Position numbers and translations under genes: made by a program. 64,000 nt of DNA from the NCBI GenBank assembly GCA_030762895.1, contig CM061063.1:73281836-73345835 (forward strand), given 5' to 3'. The DNA is from Sophora flavescens. Taxonomy: Eukaryota; Streptophyta; Magnoliopsida; Fabales; Fabaceae. The notes under the pieces were generated by a model that saw only the letters and a program-made list of their open reading frames with translations, had not been told where the DNA came from and made no database searches. How positions within the stretch are numbered: position 1 is the stretch's first letter; each line of letters opens with the position of its first letter. Positions 11,769-23,452 of the stretch are shown here, one piece after another.

Positions 11769-13240
11769 CAAACCCCCCAAGCTTTGAGCTAATAAAGCGT
11801 AAAAGCTTTCATGATGTTAGCCGAGCTCAGGAACTCGGTTTCCTCTTTTTGTATTTAGGCTCGGCGAGGTGATTGACCGAGCTTCATACTTTATACATAT
11901 AAATACACCCTCCAACTCGGTGAGCAGCTCGGGTGACCGAACTTGATACTTTCGGAGTGCCGAACTCTATATCTTGGCTCATACACAAGCCCCCCAAGCT
12001 TTGAGCCGATGGCGAGGAAGCTTTTTCGTGGGAGCCAAGGCAAGCCGAGGTGGAGATGATTACTTGTTTTGTGTTGACTCCATACTTTCTCGGTTCTCGA
12101 GATAGAAAGGAAACGTTACTCTGTGTGACACGTGGCCTTTGTGGCATTATCTCCGAGACTTGCGCTGTAGTTGCGTGCTCAAGCGATAAGTTGAGCCGGA
12201 GCTCAATCCAGTGGTCGGGAGTCGGAGCTCAACCGAGTGGTCGAGGCCGGAGCTCAACCGAGAGCGGTTGAAGGCGGAGCTCAACCCGAGAGGGAGCCTG
12301 AGCTAGAACCAGTAGTCGGGAGCTGGAGCTCAACCGAGTAGGGAGCCCGAGCTTCTCGTTTCAAGTTGTCGAGCTTCACATTTCGTCCAATTCTTAAGTT
12401 CAGCGGGCTCGGTGGGCGAGTCTAGTAATCATTTCCATTTGATTTGTTTAGGTTTGGAGATCTAACTTTACTTCTCGTCCAATATTTTAGTTTGGTAGCC
12501 TCAATGATCGAGTTTAACATCTCGATCAGTATATAAGCTCCCCAAGCTTTGAGCTCAGAATAAGCGAAAGAGCTTTATGAAAGAAGCTGAGGTTAGTGTT
12601 GATAAAGTACTGGATTTGCATAGATCCTCTTACTTCGGCTAATACCTCTTGGGCAGTACTCGAGTTTAGTGGTTGAGGTTCACATCTCGGCCAATAACAT
12701 GTTCTGAACATAAGATACTTCAATCTTACCTTTGTTTAAGACAAGTTTAGAAGCTGGTAGCTGAGATTCGACTTATCAGTGATTCAGGCTCGAACCAATT
12801 TTTTGAAGAGTCAAGTTCAAACTCGGTCATTAGGAATTTACCTCGGTGCTTGTATTTCGTCCTTTAATTTTTGATGCTTTCAAGATGCTTATCTTGAGAG
12901 TTTGAATTTGACTTGCCTTTTGCCGAATGTAGCTCGGTCTTTGAAGTTCTTGAGAGCTCTTAACATTTTCTTCGAGTAGCTCATAACCCTTTCATTTGGT
13001 GGATTTTGAAATACCCACTAACTTTGAAACCTGACCTCGAATTATTTTTCCCGATCTTGAAGGTGTGTCTCAGAATAAACTTTCCTAATATCTTCTCCAA
13101 TTTGTATGAGAAAATAGTTTTCCTACAAGTTCTTCGAGCTGTAGGCTAAGGGATATCCTTTCTCTGTAATTTCCGAGAATATCCTTCCTTTATCCCCATT
13201 TTCCCCCCAAGCTCCGAGCTTGAAATAAGCGAAAGAGCTT
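11769..13240 (-). repeat. Degenerate modules built around polypurine-tract-like cores
   Basis: The motif CCCCCCAAGCTTTGAGC (+ strand) recurs at about 11,775, 11,988, 12,538 and 13,203. It is followed in three cases by AATAAGCGAAAGAGCTT or a variant, and preceded in three by CAGTACACAA, CATACACAAG or CAGTATATAAG. On the minus strand each looks like a polypurine tract followed by the start of an LTR. An array of GAGCTCAACCGAG repeats occupies 12,190-12,352. The region encodes nothing recognisable. Confidence 0.6.
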
Positions 13241-14172
13241 AAATGTCAACCCGCATGTCTTAACATGCTTTTTGGTGCCGAGGACTTTGGACTATGATTC
13301 GCGGAAGCATTGCTCGGAAATCTGTTTTTTGTAGAACCAAGCCTTTCTTGGGTTATCGTCTTGCTTGACCGAGTACTGCTCGAATTTTTGTGCGGGCCCA
13401 GTCTTACTTGGGATTCTTGCTTATTTGGTTGAACACTACCAGGATTTCCTTCGAATCCTGGGTCTCTAACATGCATGATCTGCTGTGTACTTTCTCTTGG
13501 TGCTTGAGATGTTGTGCTTGGCCTAGGATTTTTATTGTGAGTAATGAAACATAGCTCAACCTCGAATAATTCCGGTGAGTAGTGCGAGGGAGCATAGCTT
13601 GACCTAGGCTTTTTGGTGCGAGCGAGCAAAGCTCGACCTCGACTTTCTGGGCTCCTGCCCTTTGTTCTTAGCTAGACAATTTTAACTCCGGCCCTTTGGC
13701 GGGTTCCCAAGTTATTAAGCCAGCATATGCTCGGCTTTTAGTAGAATGAGGCCATGATGCGGCGGGGGAAAGCTGCGGTCGCTTATGCCCGTTTGAGTCT
13801 CCTCCATTACGTGTTTTTCTGCCCACGAGCTTTCTAATAATTAAAAGCATGTAGGCGAAAGCTGCCCAAACTTTGGGCACTGGGGATGAGCTTGAATAAG
13901 CCGTCGCAAAGTGTGAAGAGCAAGCTCGGTTAAGCTGGGCAATTGAAAGCCCAAAAGGTAGAGAGCTGAAAAAGGCAATACCACCCTTATGGCAAAGTTG
14001 GAAATGGAAAGACCCGGCCAGGCTCAACCTTCGAAAGGTCGTGGAAGGGCTTGCCGAGAAGGAAGCTGATCTTGAGTTGCGGAAGTTCTTTGGAATCCGA
14101 GAAGGAGGAGAATCCGAGGCTCGGATCCCGATCCGGTGAAGCCGAGGCTTCTATCACGAGGGAGCATATTAA

Positions 14173-14684
14173 TGGCTTGACAGAATCTGATATTCCGGTC
14201 TTACGTATCCCAATGGGAATCAAAGCCAGACGTAGTTCTAGGTTCAACCCTTGGTGGTACGGTGATCTCGATCCCCTAACCTTGTATCCGATGGATACCA
14301 GCGAGCAAGGACTTTCTAATAGTCTCTTGGTCGGGCTAGTACCTCTAATATGCTTAAGGGAGAGTTACCGGGATTCAGTGAAAAGTGAGTATCTATCATA
14401 GGTACTCCTCCTTTTATAATAGGATTCCCATATCTTTAAGAGATCTGATTTATCTCTTAAATATCTTTTAGAGATCTGTTTTATCTCTTAAATCTCTTTT
14501 GAGATGTGATTCCTTAATTTAAGGGATATTATCTCTTTTAGACAGATAAGGTTATTTCAGATAACATCAGGATTTTAATTAAGGATAATATCAATATCCT
14601 ACCCCTTAATTAGGTTATCTTTAACTTCCGGACTGGGCCGGGTATTCGAGCTCGGTGGCCGGGTTTCACTCTTCAGCCAGTACA
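14173..14684 (-). repeat. 5' LTR (minus orientation), truncated
   Basis: 512 bp matching 11,243-11,768. The part matching 11,161-11,242 is missing and replaced by unrelated internal sequence (CTTCTATCACGAGGGAGCAT). Its outer end GTACA abuts the AAATT duplication. Confidence 0.85.
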
Positions 14685-14689
14685 AAATT

Positions 14690-15465
14690 GAAGAAGAAAA
14701 TGATCAAATACAAAAAAATAGATCAGATAGCTAATAAAAATGATGAAAATGAAGAAATAGTTTAAACTATAGTTCATCCGCAGAGTCTGAAGAAAATTAT
14801 ATACAAATGGAAAAAAGAGAATATAGTGGAACAAAACCCAAAAGAAAATGGGAAGAATATAAATACACTCCTAATGGAGCATGGGATAAATATGAAGAAG
14901 AAACAATGTATAATAAATGATATGCAAGAAATCAAGAAGAATTTAAACCTCATTATAAGTCAACAAGATTAGGAAATATATTAAATATTGATTGTGCAAG
15001 AAATAAAGAAGAAATATTATTACAATGGACTAATGAAATAATACTATTAATAGCAACTGATGAAAAAATTAATAAGCTAAATATGATGGATGTAAAAAAC
15101 TTTTTATTATTTAAAACAGCAGGAAATGTACAATGATTTTTACAAAGTATTCAAAATGAAACTTGGCAGCAACATACACGTTTAGTTAATAATAATCAAG
15201 ATTTTTCCAAATTAGTTATGACTTTAATCTATCAAGAATTTATAGGATAAACAATGTTCGAACAACAAGAGAAAACAACAAATTCTTACATGAAAAAGCT
15301 AAAGCTTATTTAAATAAAATGCAAATATGTGATATGTGTCAAATAGAAAGCTTCATTTGTGAATACCAAAAATATTATTATCAATTAGATGAAGAAACAA
15401 AATAAATATATAAATATATTTTTATAGATAAATTACCATATCCCCTTAATTCTAAAATAAAGGTA
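14690..15465 (+). pseudogene. EPRV coat protein, central part
   Basis: Caulimovirid coat proteins encapsidate the DNA genome and carry a C-terminal CCHC knuckle. Readable blocks here include TPNGAWDKYEEETMYNK, LQWTNEIILLIATDEK and IDKLPYPLNSKIK; the last resembles the conserved KLPYPLG-type block of the family. Several in-frame stops and at least one frameshift make it a pseudogene. It continues at 31,601 beyond the LINE insertion. Confidence 0.75.
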
Positions 15466-15559
15466 TTTTTTTATAAAGCAGATGTGCAAGAGCATCACTA
15501 TACGGCCTATCATCCCAACTAGGTTGGCACCATAGGCACTAGCAATCACATGCAGCACA

Positions 15560-17550
15560 TCTAAAGTTTATTGAAAAAAGACAAAAGAATACAAAGAAGA
15601 GAAACAAGCAGGGGGGACATGAACCAAAACTCATGGAGATAAGGAATCACCTAAACCTATAGGAAGGAAGGTTAAACCTATTTCTATTGAAATCATCTAA
15701 GATAAAATCCGGAACTACATTCCACCAAGTGAACCCTTGGGAACTAGTACCAAAATTTGTCAGCTTGTCTGCACAACAATTCCCTTCCCTATAAATATGG
15801 GATGCAACTAAGTTTGTTGTCAAAGAGAAAAAGACAGTTTTACCAACGGTTTCTTAGTTTCAAGGAACCAAGGATATAGATTTAGATTTGGATTTGAGGC
15901 AGCCACCACACGAGAAGAATCACTCTCTATCCAAATGCTTCTCGACCTTTTTCAATTGCTAATTCAATTGCTTTTATATATAGCAGCTAAGAACTCAGTA
16001 TGTAAAGAGAAACTGACGCCAATATTCAAAGCAAAACTGCCGAGAAAACTGCCCCAACCATCCCTGAATATACCCCCACAGGCTGCTAGGCCTGGACAGC
16101 CCTTGGCTGAGCCATCAATGTTGCACTTATACCATCCCCAAGAGGGAGGAATCCAGTTGACCTGCTTGATAATTGGAGCTTTTCCCAAATGGCCCGAAAT
16201 AGGAAAATAGCTCAGCACATTGGAATGATGATCAGGAGAAGAGATTGTGCCAGAAGAGTAAGTTCCTGATAGAGAAACTGAAGCTGCTATCATGCTAATA
16301 ATGGACCAAGAGTTATAAGCTTTGCTCTCAAAACAGATTTTGTTTCTGTTGAACCAGATGAACCAAATTATATTAACTACTGCTGTCAGCTTCATATCAG
16401 TTATTTGAGAGCTGTTACTGACATAGAAGAAAGTGAGGAGGCTGTGAAAAGAGGACAAGTTTGGCCTACAGCAGAAGATTCTTTCAAACCAGTGCCAAAT
16501 CTCCAGGGAGAAGGGGCAAGATAGGAATAAATGACTGGAGCTTTCCTCTCCCACAAAGACAGCATCTAGAGGCCATAACACAACCCTTTGCTTTAAGATT
16601 CTCATCAGTGGGAGCTTTACCATGTAGAAGCCTCCACATTAATAGAGATCTAGAAGGAGGAATAGCTGAATTCCCAACCATTTTACCCGAATCAACAGGC
16701 TGCTGTCTAGGATTGAGGAAGTTATAAGAGTCCTTAAAGGACAACCAACCAAAATCCGAGAGCTTCCACATAAGCTGATCATCAGTCTGGACAAGAGGGA
16801 TTATTACCTTCTTAATTTCAGCTGTAATCTCAGGACAATTGATAGACAGAGCATCAGGAATACACCAAGCCTGACCATCAATGAAGTCTGCCACAGAGGC
16901 AAACAGAAGTTTATGCTGCTCAGGAGGAATTAATGTGCAAGACATCAACAATAGGATTAGCAAGCCACCTGTCTGTCCAGAAATTAATATGCATACCATT
17001 ACCAAGTTTCCAAGAGCAATTATCTAATAGAGAGTGGATGAACAAAGAGATGCTAGGCCACACAGAGGATCTGACATAAGAAGAGCAAGGAACATTGTTT
17101 CTTAAGCATCTAGCCTTGATCAGACTGGACCACTGGCTGTTTAAGGAATTGACATTCCAGCTAAGCTTTAAAAAAGCAGTATGGTTGATGGCTTTGAGAG
17201 GCCTGATGCCAAGGCCTCCTTCCATGAACGGTGTGCAAACCTTCTTCCAAGTCACTGTGATTAACTTTCTTTTGAAGATATCTCCTGACCAAACAAAATT
17301 CTTTATCCAAGATTCCATGGACTTTAACAGAGAAGCAGGCCAGAGGTATGTGTGAAAGCTATATAGTAACATGCTTTGAATAATGGAATTTACCAGCTGA
17401 ACTCTACCCATTATGGATAAAAGGGAACCTTTCCAGGCTGAAAGTTTTGACTTGACTCTATCTGCTATAGGCTGTAGATGAGATTTTTAAACTTACCTCT
17501 AAAATTTGGGACCCCGAGGTAGTTAAAAGGAATGGAACCAGTCGTAAAGC
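15560..17550 (-). pseudogene. LINE ORF2, 3' half: RT thumb, zf-RVT and RNase H
   Basis: Continues the reverse transcriptase interrupted at 27,729. Seen on the minus strand: FTTGSIPFNYLGVP just after the insertion, MGRVQLVNSIIQSMLLYSF and GGLGIRPLKAINHTAFLKLSW (about 17,410-17,150), the zf-RVT region with PPSRSLLMWRLLHGKAPTDE and SSSHLFLSCPFSLEIW (about 16,660-16,480), and a plant-LINE RNase H with WGWYKCNIDGSAKG and ending HIYREGNCCADKLTNFG (about 16,130-15,750). Frameshifts near 17,430, 16,960, 16,620 and 15,960 and stops disable it. The antisense frames at 16,461-16,727 and 17,095-17,355 are shadows. Confidence 0.88.
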
Positions 17551-17555
17551 CAAGG

Positions 17556-19039
17556 TGATGAATGTGAATTCACCTCATTTTCCATGTACATTTCTGCATG
17601 CATTTGCATTTAGTTAGGCCATTTTATTTGGATTTTGTTTAGTTTTTCATTTGGAACGGATAAGGTGGTATTGTGTGTTGTTTTGTAGGGATTTTTGATT
17701 AAATGCCCAAGTTTTAGCCATGAGGAAGCTGAGATGAAGAGAAGGCCTGGCTGAAGAAGAAGGGCGCCAAAAGTCGAGAATGCATCACGGCACGGCGTGA
17801 TGGCTATCACGGCCGTGACCCAAAACCACCAAAAGTCGAGAGACGATCACGGCTTGGCCGTGATAGAGATCAAGGGCGTGAAAAGTTGGTTCGCGGCGCG
17901 GTGATAACTTCGCCTCGCGAGAGAGAGTGATTGTGCCAAAACCACCAAAAGTCGAGAGCGATCACGGCCTGGCCGTGATGTATATCACGGCCGTGACCCG
18001 AAAACCTCAAAAGTCGAGAGGCGATCACGACCTGGCCGTGCGAGAGATCACGGGCATCAAAAGTGGGCTCGCGTCGCGAAGAAATGGCTCGCCTCGCGAG
18101 AATAGTAAGTTGGCCAGAACTGGAAGAGGCAGAACCCGTCACGGCCTGGCCGTGATGGCTATCACGGCCGTGACCGGCCACGAGTAATAAAAGAACTGAG
18201 CAGAACAGAAGAAGGATTCATTCAGAAAATCCTAAAGAAAATCCTCTACTGCTGTGGCTGCTGTGCATCATTCCATGGAGCTCTCTCCTTTGTTCATCTC
18301 TGTAATTCTTTCTTTTGTTTTATCTTCAATTATGTGTAGCTAAACTCCCCTTTTGTTGGGGTTAGACTATTGCTATCTGAACTTGGTTGTAAAAATGACT
18401 TGATTATAATGCAGTTTCCTTGTTCTTTATGAGTGTTTGATTCGATGCTTAATGCTTTCTTAGGCTTGATCACCCTAGGAATGATTAGTTGCTTTAATAG
18501 ATAACTGGAAGGTTGGTGTTAGAGCTTGCTCATGAATCAAATGCCAAGTAGTTCATGAGCCTAGGGATAGGTCTTGAGGTGCTTGCAATCGTATAAGTCT
18601 TTACTTAATGCAAAATCTCAGGTTAATCCACCTAAGGAATTAGGGTTTAACTTGGGGTTTTAGGCTCAATGCACCTAAGGAATTAGGCTTGAGTATCTCA
18701 GAAAAGACTTGGTTGTCATAATAGAATTAGGAGCTGTGTTAGTTATCATTTCATAACAATCAAGGGAGGATCGACTTAGTTTAACCCTAGCAATTCTATC
18801 TAATTGTTATTCATCTTTATGTTTTCACATTAAGCTGTTTGAAAAAAATCCAAAAAGAACAAAAACATTTTCTTCTTGTTTGCTTGTTAGATGTTAGAAC
18901 AACCTTCACTCCAAAATTCGATCGCCTAGATAGTAGTCAAATTTGCGAAGTGGTAATTGTCCACGATCCACGAGAGCGATATCCGGTCTTACCGTTTTAT
19001 TACTTGCAACGAACCGGTACACTTGCCGAGTCCGTGTCA
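17556..19039 (+). repeat. 5' LTR of the Athila-type element
   Basis: 1484 bp, nearly identical to 26,238-27,723. Its first 630 bases hold a palindrome-rich block listed separately. The remainder is T-rich with no coding capacity. Confidence 0.95.
17784..18182 (+). repeat. Palindrome-rich block in the LTR (repeated at about 26,466-26,865)
   Basis: Repeated palindromic units of the type ATCACGGCC-TGG-CCGTGAT and TATCACGGCCGTGA alternate with CAAAAGTCGAGAG spacers and with TCGCG-rich units such as CTCGCCTCGCGAGA. I count at least five hairpin-forming units in each LTR. Both LTRs carry the same arrangement with a few substitutions (for example CACGGCACGGCGTG against CACGGCCTGGCCGTG at the first unit). 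Confidence 0.85.
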
Positions 19040-19045
19040 AGTTTT

Positions 19046-19063
19046 TGGCGCCGTTACCGGGGA
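19046..19063 (+). other. Primer binding site, tRNA-Asp type
   Basis: TGGCGCCGTTACCGGGGA begins six bases after the 5' LTR. It differs by one base from TGGCGCCGTTGCCGGGGA, the complement of the plant tRNA-Asp 3' end, which is the usual primer of Athila elements. Confidence 0.85.
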
Positions 19064-19224
19064 TCGGTGTGCCAATATCACGAGTACCAAAGGGGACTCC
19101 TAATTTAGGCAAATTTTTTTCTGTTTTCCCTCTTTGTGTCTTTCGTTCTTATTTTTTGTTTCTCTTTGTAAATTTCTGCAAGTGCTGTTTTTCTGTTTGT
19201 TCTGTGCTACTCCGTTTGTTCGGT

Positions 19225-20534
19225 GTATGCGAGGTACAATCGACCCAGGTGAACTCCAATTCGAACCTGAGATCGAGAGACTCTGCAGAAGGAATAGAAA
19301 GAAAACCAAGGCAAGACAGAACAGAGAAAGAGCATCTTCTAGTAGACAAGAGCAACAAGTTGAGTTACCCAGTGTGCAAGAACCACAAATTGAAGTGGCA
19401 GCTGTCACCATGGCAGAAGAGAATGCACCAAGGAGAACAATGGGGGACTACACTTCCCCTAGAGTTGATCGATGTGGAACTCCGATTGTGAGACCTGCGG
19501 TGGCCTGCAATAATTTGAAATCAAGGCATCACTTCTCCACCTTGTGCAAAGCAAAACCAATTTGGAGGGTTGGAGAGTGAAGATCCTCATGCTCACATTG
19601 GTACCTTCATTGAGTATGTGACACCATCAAGTTAAATGGAGCTTGAGATGAGGCCATTCGGTTAAGGCTTTTCCCTTTCTCTTTGAGGGATAGAGCTAAG
19701 GCATGGCTTCAATCTCATCCTCATGGAAGCATCATCACCTGGAACGACTTGGTCAGCAAGTTTTTATCTCGATTCTTCCCTCCGTCAAGAATGATTAAGC
19801 TGAGGTCAGAGATCAATGCCTTTGCACAGAGGGATGGTGAGTCACTATATGAAGCCTGGGAGAGGTTCAAGTCCTTACTCACAGCTTGTCCCAATCATGA
19901 ACTAGAGACATGGCAGCAGGTTGCAACATTTGTTAATGGGCTCAACAGGAATTCAAGAAGTATGATTGAAGCGACTGCAGGAGGGACATTGAGTCAAAAG
20001 ACACCGGAAGAAGCAAAGGACTTGATTGAGAACATGGCTAACAATGACTATCAAATGCCTAGTTCTCGGTCAATGGTCAATAGAGGTGTTCTAGAGCTGG
20101 ATGAAATTGGCGCTCTCAAGGCACAAATGGCTATTCTTACCAAGCAATTGGGGTCGGTTCAACTGCAGAATTCTCAACTGCAAGCTGTTCAAGTTCAAGG
20201 TGCCTCAGTGTGTGATTTCTGTGGAGGCAACCATGCAAATGGAAATTGTGAGATCAATGTGGTTGGTAGATCGGGACAAGAAGAGGTAAATTATATGGGC
20301 AACCAAGGGCAAGGGCAAAGTTCAAATACTCAAGCAAAGCCTCCTCAAGAGAGTTCAAGCAAATTGGAGAACCTTCTAGGCCAGTTCATGCAAGCTACTC
20401 AAGAGACTATAAAGAATCAGAATGCCTCAATCAAGAACTTGGAGCATCAAATGGGCCAACTAGCAAGGCAGATGGCAGAGAGACCTCAAGGACAATTGCC
20501 AGGGATGCGAGAAGAACCCAAGGGAAGGCTGTAA
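19225..20534 (+). pseudogene. Athila-type gag, frameshifted
   Basis: Nucleocapsid/capsid precursor. The ATG at 19,225 opens a basic N-terminus (RRNRKKTKARQNRERASSS). The frame is lost around 19,520-19,680, then 19,683-20,534 is open for 283 codons: the capsid block RAKAWLQSHPHGSIITWNDL, SKFLSRFFPPSRMIKLR, a zinc knuckle CDFCGGNHANGNC (C-x2-C-x3-H-x4-C, about 20,212-20,250), and a Gln-rich coiled C-terminus. The front third, which normally precedes LRLFPFSL, is reduced and shifted. Confidence 0.88.
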
Positions 20535-20869
20535 GGCCATTGTTACAAGAAGTGGGAGAGTGTTGAATCCACAAGAAAAAGAAAAGGAAGAGAAGACAAG
20601 TGATCTTTGGAATTGATAAGGTGCAGTTTGAAGAGGTAAACAATGAAGAACCGGAACTTCCCAAGGTACAACCTCTATCCCTATTGATGTAGAAGGTGAA
20701 GAACCGCAGAGAGGAGAAATTGGTTGATGAATAATTTGCGAAGAAGAAGACTAGAAGACAGATTCTGGAAGAGGTTGATAATCCCAAAGAGCTACCCCCA
20801 TATTTCAGAATTCCGTACCCCCAGCGGTTGAAGAAAGAAGCAAAAGACCAGCAATTTTCTAAGTTCCTG

Positions 20870-21661
20870 GATGTATTCAAAAAGCTACAAATCAACATCC
20901 CGTTTCTTTGAAGCTCTCAACGAGATGCCTTCCTATGCAAAATTCATGAAAGAGATCCTTACAAACAAGAGAAGGTGGAAGGAGGAGACAGTGATGCTTC
21001 TTGAAGAGTGCGGTGCTATACTTCAAAGGAAGCTGCCGGTAAAAATGAAGGACCGGGCAGTTTCACTATCCCATGCACGATTGGTCATCTGAACATAGGG
21101 AGAGCATTGTGCGATTTAGGGGCAAGTATTAATCTGATGCCGCTCTCCATTTTCAAGAAGCTGGGGATTGGTGAGGTAAAACCAACAGGGATTTCTCTTC
21201 AACTGGCAGACCGCTCAATTACATATCCCTATGGTGTTGTGGAGGATTTGTTGGTGAAGGTAGATAAGTTCATTTTTCCAGCAGATTTTGTGGTGTTAGA
21301 TATGGCTGAAGATGGTGATACTCCTCTGATTCTTGGGAGACCATTCCTCGTAACAGGTAGAGCCTTGATCGATGTCAATCAAGGGGAATTGGTGCTTCGG
21401 GTACAAGACGAAAAGGTCACTTTTAATGTGTTTGAAGCGATGAAACACCCAAGGGACAAGGACACATGCATGATAGTAGACCTCATTGATTCATTATCTG
21501 ACAAGAGTTTGCACCATAAGTTTGAGGATTCGTTAGAAGCAGCTCTAATGGTAGAGGATGTAGAAGAAGAAGTATGTGCAGAAGAAGTTGATCTCATGAT
21601 TAAATCTCTGGAGGCTTGTGCAGTTGTGAATGCGATGAAGACAAAGTGGTGGAAGATGTGA
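20870..21661 (+). pseudogene. Athila-type aspartic protease region
   Basis: Cleaves the Gag-Pol precursor. The open frame from 21,008 contains the active-site block LCDLGASINLMPLSIFKKLG (about 21,110-21,170), the flap region, and the hydrophobic ILGRPFLVTGRALIDV (about 21,330-21,380) typical of plant retropepsins. It is joined by frameshifts to the upstream PSYAKFMKEILTNKRR block (20,931 on) and to the RT downstream. In Athila elements the catalytic triad often reads D-L-G, as here. Confidence 0.88.
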
Positions 21662-21802
21662 GAATTGAAGACAAGGGTGACCCACCGGTGCTAGAGTTGA
21701 AAGAATTGCCATCCCATCTCCGTTATGCTTTCCTTGGGATGAACTCTTCATTCCCGATTATCATCGATAGTGGGTTGAATTCCTTGGAAGAAGAGAAAGC
21801 TG

Positions 21803-22592
21803 TTGAGAGTGCTTAGGGAGCACAAATCTGCAATCGGATGGTCTATGTCCGATTTAAAAGGGATAAGCCCCTCCTTTTGCATGCACAAAATCCGGGTGGA
21901 GGAAAAATTTAAGCCAGTTAGGCAAACGCAAAGAAGACTCAACCCGAATATGAAAGAAGTTGTGAGGAAGGAGATTGTGAAGTTGTTGGATGCGGGCATT
22001 ATCTATCCCATCTCCGATAGTCCATGGGTGAGTCCGGTCCAAGTTGTCTTAGAAGAAAGGGGGGATGACGGTGGTAGCGAATGAAAAGAATGATCTTATT
22101 CCCTCTAGGACCGTGTCCGGATGGAGGGTATGCATTGATTCTGAAAGACTGAATGAGGCCACGAGAAAAGACCACTTTCCATTGCCCTTCATTGATCGGA
22201 TGCTAGAGAGGTTGGCGGGCCATGCTTTCTATTGTTTCCTTGATGGATACTCCGGGTATAACCAGATTGTGGTTGACCCGGAGGACCAAGAGAAGACCGC
22301 TTTCACCTGCCCTTATGGAGTCTATGCATACGGGAGAATGCCTTTCGGGTTGTGCAATGCACCGCCACTTTTCAAAGGTGCATGCTATCCATATTTTCCG
22401 ATATGAATGAGAATTTTATTGAGGTATTTATGGACGATTTTTCTGTATTTGGTGATTCTTTTGATAAGCTGTTTGAATAATCTTGCTGTGTCCTAAAAGA
22501 TGCCAAGAAACTAACCTCGTTTTAAATTGGGAAAAATGCCATTTCATGGTTAGGGAGGGTATAGTTCTTGGGCATAAAATTTCATCACGGGG
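21803..22592 (+). pseudogene. Athila-type reverse transcriptase
   Basis: Copies the RNA genome into DNA. Blocks in order: HKIRVEEKFKPVRQTQRRLNP and KEIVKLLDAGIIYPISDSPW; after an insertion/frameshift, WRVCIDSERLNEATRKDHFP, FLDGYSGYNQI, YAYGRMPFGLCNAP; then, in another frame, the catalytic FMDDFSVFGDSF (about 22,427-22,464). At least three frameshifts and a stop near 22,480 break it. Confidence 0.9.
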
Positions 22593-23250
22593 ATGGAGGT
22601 TGATAGAGCCAAAATTGAAGTGATTGAAAAACTTCCTCCTCCCTTAAATGTGAAAGGTGTTAGAAGCTTCCTAGGGCATGCGGGTTTTTATAGAAGGTTC
22701 ATAAAAGATTTTTCAAAAATTGTGAAACCCTTATGCAAGCTTTTGGTAGCTGATACTCCTTTTATATTTGATGATGATTGCATGCATGCCTTCAAAATTT
22801 TGAAAGAAAAACTCACCACCGCACGGTCATTGCACCTCCAGTTGGAGTTTACCTTTTGAGCTAATGTGTGATGCAAGTGACTATGCGGTGGGAGCCATTT
22901 TGGGCCAAAGAAAAAACAAAGTGTTGCATGTCATTTACTATGCCGGTCGTGTGCTTAATGATGCCCAATTGAATTACACTACACTGAAAAAGAATTGCTT
23001 CTTTGTGGTATTTGCTTTTGATAAATTTAGATCCTACTTGATTGGTTGTAAAACTACAGTCTACACTGATCATTACGCTTTGAGATATCTTATGACTAAA
23101 TAGGATGCTAAGCCAAGGCTTATTAGGTGGATACTACTACTCCAAGAGTTTGATTTGGAAATAAAGAACAAGAAAGGAGTGGAGAATGTGGTAGCCGAGC
23201 CATTTGTCCAGGCTTCCACAAGCAGATGTCCAAGCGAAGCAAAGTTGCCA
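22593..23250 (+). pseudogene. Athila-type RT connection and RNase H
   Basis: Contains VRSFLGHAGFYRRFIKDFSK (about 22,660-22,715), FELMCDASDYAVGAILGQR (catalytic Asp in CDAS), and TVYTDHYALRYLMTK ending at a TAG (23,101-23,103). RNase H removes the RNA template. A frameshift lies near 22,855. The text after 23,104 still shows LIRWILLLQEFDLEIK, the usual link to integrase. Confidence 0.88.
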
Positions 23251-23452
23251 ATTCAAGAGGAATTCCCGGATGAACAGTTGTTTGTGGTGCAAGTGGCACC
23301 CTGGTTGTGGATATTGCAAATTACAAGGCAGCCAATAAGATTCCTAAGGACTTCAATGCGCTTGCAGAGGAAGAAGCTCATTCATGATGCCAAGTTCTAT
23401 ATTTGGGATGAGTCGTATCTTTTCAAAAAGAGGTTGAGATGGAATTCCGAGG

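Larger units (their letters stand above)
11161..14684 (-). mobile_element. Non-autonomous Tat-like LTR element inserted in the EPRV coat protein
   Basis: Flanked by an exact AAATT duplication (11,156-11,160 and 14,685-14,689). Terminal repeats lie at 11,161-11,768 and 14,173-14,684. Orientation is minus: on that strand the LTR starts TGTACTGGCCGA, is preceded by the polypurine-like AAAGCTTGGGGGGTTTG (11,785-11,769), and ends GGCAGGAACA at 11,161. The Tat element at 54.5 kb has matching ends (TGTACTGACCGA ... GGAACA) and a similar polypurine tract, so the two are probably related. There is no gag-pol. The right LTR, which is 5' in element orientation, lacks the last 82 bp and no PBS follows it, so an internal deletion removed that end. 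Confidence 0.85.

Noticed and set aside
16461..17355. Plus-strand frames of 86-88 codons
   Set aside because: Antisense shadows of the LINE RT and RNase H on the minus strand.
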